Source of the DNA: Aquabacter sp.
GTDB lineage: Bacteria > Pseudomonadota > Alphaproteobacteria > Rhizobiales > Xanthobacteraceae
Reading direction: 5' to 3'
DNA length: 7,784 bases
Assembly: GCA_030147645.1 (NCBI GenBank)
Contig: JASBUY010000478.1
Span: 1-7,784, forward strand
The notes under the pieces were generated by a model. It saw only the letters and a list, made by a program, of their open reading frames with translations. It was not told the DNA's origin and searched no databases. How positions within the stretch are numbered: position 1 is the first letter of the stretch; each line of letters starts with the position of its first letter. Below are positions 6,286 through 7,784 of this stretch, piece after piece. The position numbers and the translations under genes are program-made.

Positions 6286-6996
6286 TCATGAGCGCCGGGC
6301 CGGTTCCTCTTTGCCAGGACCCAGAAGATCGGGCCGGCGCTCCCGCGTGACGGCTTGCGCCTGGGCGCGCCGCCAGGCGCGGATCTTGGCGTGGTCGCCC
6401 GAGGTGAGGACGTCCGGGATCGCGGCCCCCTCGAAGGTCTGGGGGCGGGTATATTGCGGATATTCCAGCAGCCCCTCGGAGAAGCTCTCCTCCGTGCCGC
6501 TCTCGCTCTTTCCCATAACGCCGGGAATGAGGCGGATGCAGGCGTCCAGCAGGAGCAGCGCGGCCGCCTCGCCGCCGGAAAGGACCACATCCCCCACGCA
6601 GACCTCCTCCAAGTGCCGGGCCGCGACGATGCGCTCGTCCACGCCTTCGAACCGGCCGCAGAGGATGATCGCGCCCGGCCCCGCCGCAAGGTCGCGCACC
6701 CGCGCCTGCGTCAGCGGGCGCCCGCGCGGGGTCATGAGGAGGCGGGGGCGGGGATCGTCCGGCGGCGCGGCGGCATCGATGGCGCGCGCGAGCACATCGG
6801 CGCGCATCACCATGCCAGGTCCGCCGCCGGCGGGCGTGTCGTCCACGGAGCGGTGCCGGTCGAGGGCGAAGTCACGAATTTGAAGCGCATCCAGCGCCCA
6901 CAATCCCGACGCCAGTGCCTTTCCCGCCAGCGCATGGCCGAGGGGACCGGGAAACATTTCGGGATACAGGGTGAGAAGCGTCGCGCGGAAGGTCAT
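6286..6996 (-). CDS. trmD: tRNA (guanine-37-N1)-methyltransferase TrmD
   Basis: A 236-residue SPOUT-class methyltransferase. It methylates G37 next to the anticodon of tRNAs reading certain CUN, CCN and CGG codons, using S-adenosylmethionine, which prevents +1 frameshifting. The family motifs are all visible: GGGPGMVM (57-64), LLMTPRGRPLTQ (86-97), CGRFEGVDER (113-122), GDVVLSGGE (135-143), R155 before IPGVMGK, and EESFSEGLLEYPQYTRP at 169-185. At the position of the catalytic aspartate in E. coli TrmD (EDSF) this protein has glutamate (EESF). This appears common among related alphaproteobacteria, from memory, and is unlikely to mean loss of function. The protein is close to the short end of the family range. 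There is no strong ribosome-binding site before the ATG at 6996. rimM, often just upstream of trmD, is absent; a STAS-domain gene is there instead. Confidence 0.97.
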   Translation of the reverse strand: MTFRATLLTLYPEMFPGPLGHALAGKALASGLWALDALQIRDFALDRHRSVDDTPAGGGPGMVMRADVLARAIDAAAPPDDPRPRLLMTPRGRPLTQARVRDLAAGPGAIILCGRFEGVDERIVAARHLEEVCVGDVVLSGGEAAALLLLDACIRLIPGVMGKSESGTEESFSEGLLEYPQYTRPQTFEGAAIPDVLTSGDHAKIRAWRRAQAQAVTRERRPDLLGPGKEEPARRS

Positions 6997-7056
6997 GGGA
7001 AGCGAGCCGGGTGCCTTCCGATCAGCAAGCGGGCAGGGCGATCGCGCGCCCCGGCC

Positions 7057-7359
7057 TCACTTGATCTCGAACAGGGTCGAGAAGCCGGAGATGTCGAACA
7101 CTTCGCGGATCTGCGGCTGAAGCGAGCGCAGCACCAGGTCCCGCTTGGCGGTGCGCATGGCCTTTCCGGCCACCAGCAGCGCGCGCAGCCCGGACGAGGA
7201 GACATAATCGACGCCCGCGAGGTCCACGGTGATGGCGCCTTCGCTGCCGCTCACCGCTTCGAGCAGGCTGGATTCGAACGGCTTGGCATTGGGCGTGTCG
7301 AGCCGGCCCGTGACCTTCAACACCACGTCCAGTCCAGCCTGTTCACGATCGATCTGCAT
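7057..7359 (-). CDS. STAS-domain protein, putative anti-sigma factor antagonist
   Basis: A 100-residue single-domain STAS protein with strands and helices as in SpoIIAA/RsbV. The signature AITVDLAGVDYVSSSGLRALLVA spans about 42-64, with S55 at the position of the phosphorylated serine in SpoIIAA-like proteins. Other conserved features are the early GRLDTPN (18-24) and the C-terminal ISGFSTLFEI (90-99). Such proteins usually bind an anti-sigma kinase in their unphosphorylated form and so free a sigma factor; the partner is not in this window. The start at 7359 is preferred because AAGG precedes it and the extra 17 residues from 7410 do not fit the STAS beginning. It overlaps the end of the upstream gene by 17 bases, suggesting coupled expression. 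trmD follows after 60 bp with no visible terminator. Other STAS roles, such as in transport or lipid modules, cannot be ruled out. Confidence 0.9.
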   Translation of the reverse strand: MQIDREQAGLDVVLKVTGRLDTPNAKPFESSLLEAVSGSEGAITVDLAGVDYVSSSGLRALLVAGKAMRTAKRDLVLRSLQPQIREVFDISGFSTLFEIK

Positions 7360-7784
7360 CAGCCTTGTCCCGGTTGAGAGTTCGGGGAGTAGCGTCCGCA
7401 TTAGCCTCATTCGCCCCGGGGCGCAACGTCATCGCGAGCCGGTGGCTGAGCCATACGGAGCGCTCGAACAGGCTTAAGGAGGAGAGCAGCGTGCGCGCCT
7501 CCTCGCCGCTTCCGAGCGAAGCTCCGGTCAGGCTGCGCCGGATCTTGTCCAGGGTGGCGCTGCGGTCCGCGGTCAGTTCGATGAGCAGTTCCAGATCCTC
7601 AAGCCCGGCGCGTTGCGTCTCCGCCAACTCGAACACGATGGTGCGCAGCGACTCGCACAGATTGAAGGCGAGCGGAGGGGGCTCCGCATAGCGATCAATG
7701 AGGTCGGCGAAATCCTTCAGCGTGTCCTGAAGGGTCTCGATGAGCCCTTGCTGCTCCTGAAGCAGCAAGGCGAGGTCGAGATCC
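7343..7784 (-). CDS. Helical C-terminal region of a larger protein, possibly Na/Pi cotransporter PhoU-like tail (partial)
   Basis: The reading frame is open through the right edge, so the start lies outside the window; the TTG at 7768 should not be taken as the true start. About 146 visible residues are almost all predicted helical and charged, with no membrane segment: QGLIETLQDTLKDFADLIDRY, then SLRTIVFELAETQRAGLEDL, then LTADRSATLDKIRRSL, then LFERSVWLSHRLAM. The DRS..L..IRR..L pattern followed by a LFER..WL helix resembles the PhoU-like C-terminus of Na/Pi cotransporter family proteins, recalled from memory. This is tentative, and another helical signalling protein is possible. The tail after LRPG (from about 20 residues before the stop) is Asp/Ala-rich and looks disordered. 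It ends inside the STAS gene's start, so the two genes probably form one transcript. Confidence 0.5.
   Translation of the reverse strand, partial: DLDLALLLQEQQGLIETLQDTLKDFADLIDRYAEPPPLAFNLCESLRTIVFELAETQRAGLEDLELLIELTADRSATLDKIRRSLTGASLGSGEEARTLLSSLSLFERSVWLSHRLAMTLRPGANEANADATPRTLNRDKADADRS

Noticed and set aside
7000..7056. GC-rich hairpin between the STAS gene and trmD as a terminator
   Set aside because: The stem GGGCG/CGCCC is five bases and no T-tract follows on the minus strand.
6355..7377. 340-codon plus-strand frame across trmD and the STAS gene
   Set aside because: Both opposite-strand genes have clear family motifs, and the translation of this frame is compositionally biased with no motif.

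Overview
The window is high-GC DNA that looks like an alphaproteobacterium, possibly near Xanthobacteraceae. That is a guess from gene style and the NasT/NasS, TrmD and L19 sequences; no rRNA or other phylogenetic marker was tested. It is gene-dense, with no mobile element, tRNA, rRNA or CRISPR array seen. Both ends cut through a gene.

Left end (1-841, minus strand): a nitrate-responsive regulatory pair. nasT encodes an ANTAR-domain antiterminator. Its last bases overlap the start of nasS, an NrtA/CmpA-like nitrate sensor without a signal peptide that runs off the window. By analogy with characterised NasS/NasT pairs, NasS would hold NasT inactive until nitrate binds, and NasT would then let transcription continue through the leader of nitrate-assimilation genes lying outside this window.

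Centre (919-5623): an uncharacterised locus that looks glycan-related. A 1017-residue membrane-anchored protein on the minus strand has two copies of a beta-rich module and a C-terminal region like the GH123/DUF4091 glycoside hydrolases. A 202-bp gap separates it from a divergent plus-strand pair: a GT-A type glycosyltransferase and a small exported protein with an excellent ribosome-binding site. This is the part most likely to hold something undescribed.

Right part (5650-7784, minus strand): translation and housekeeping genes. rplS (L19) ends in an intrinsic terminator with an extra hairpin ahead of it. It is preceded by a 143-bp gap with a plausible promoter, and then by trmD. Upstream of trmD, where rimM would be expected, lies a small STAS-domain protein. 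That gene overlaps the end of a helical protein tail resembling the PhoU-like C-terminus of Na/Pi cotransporters, which is cut by the window edge.
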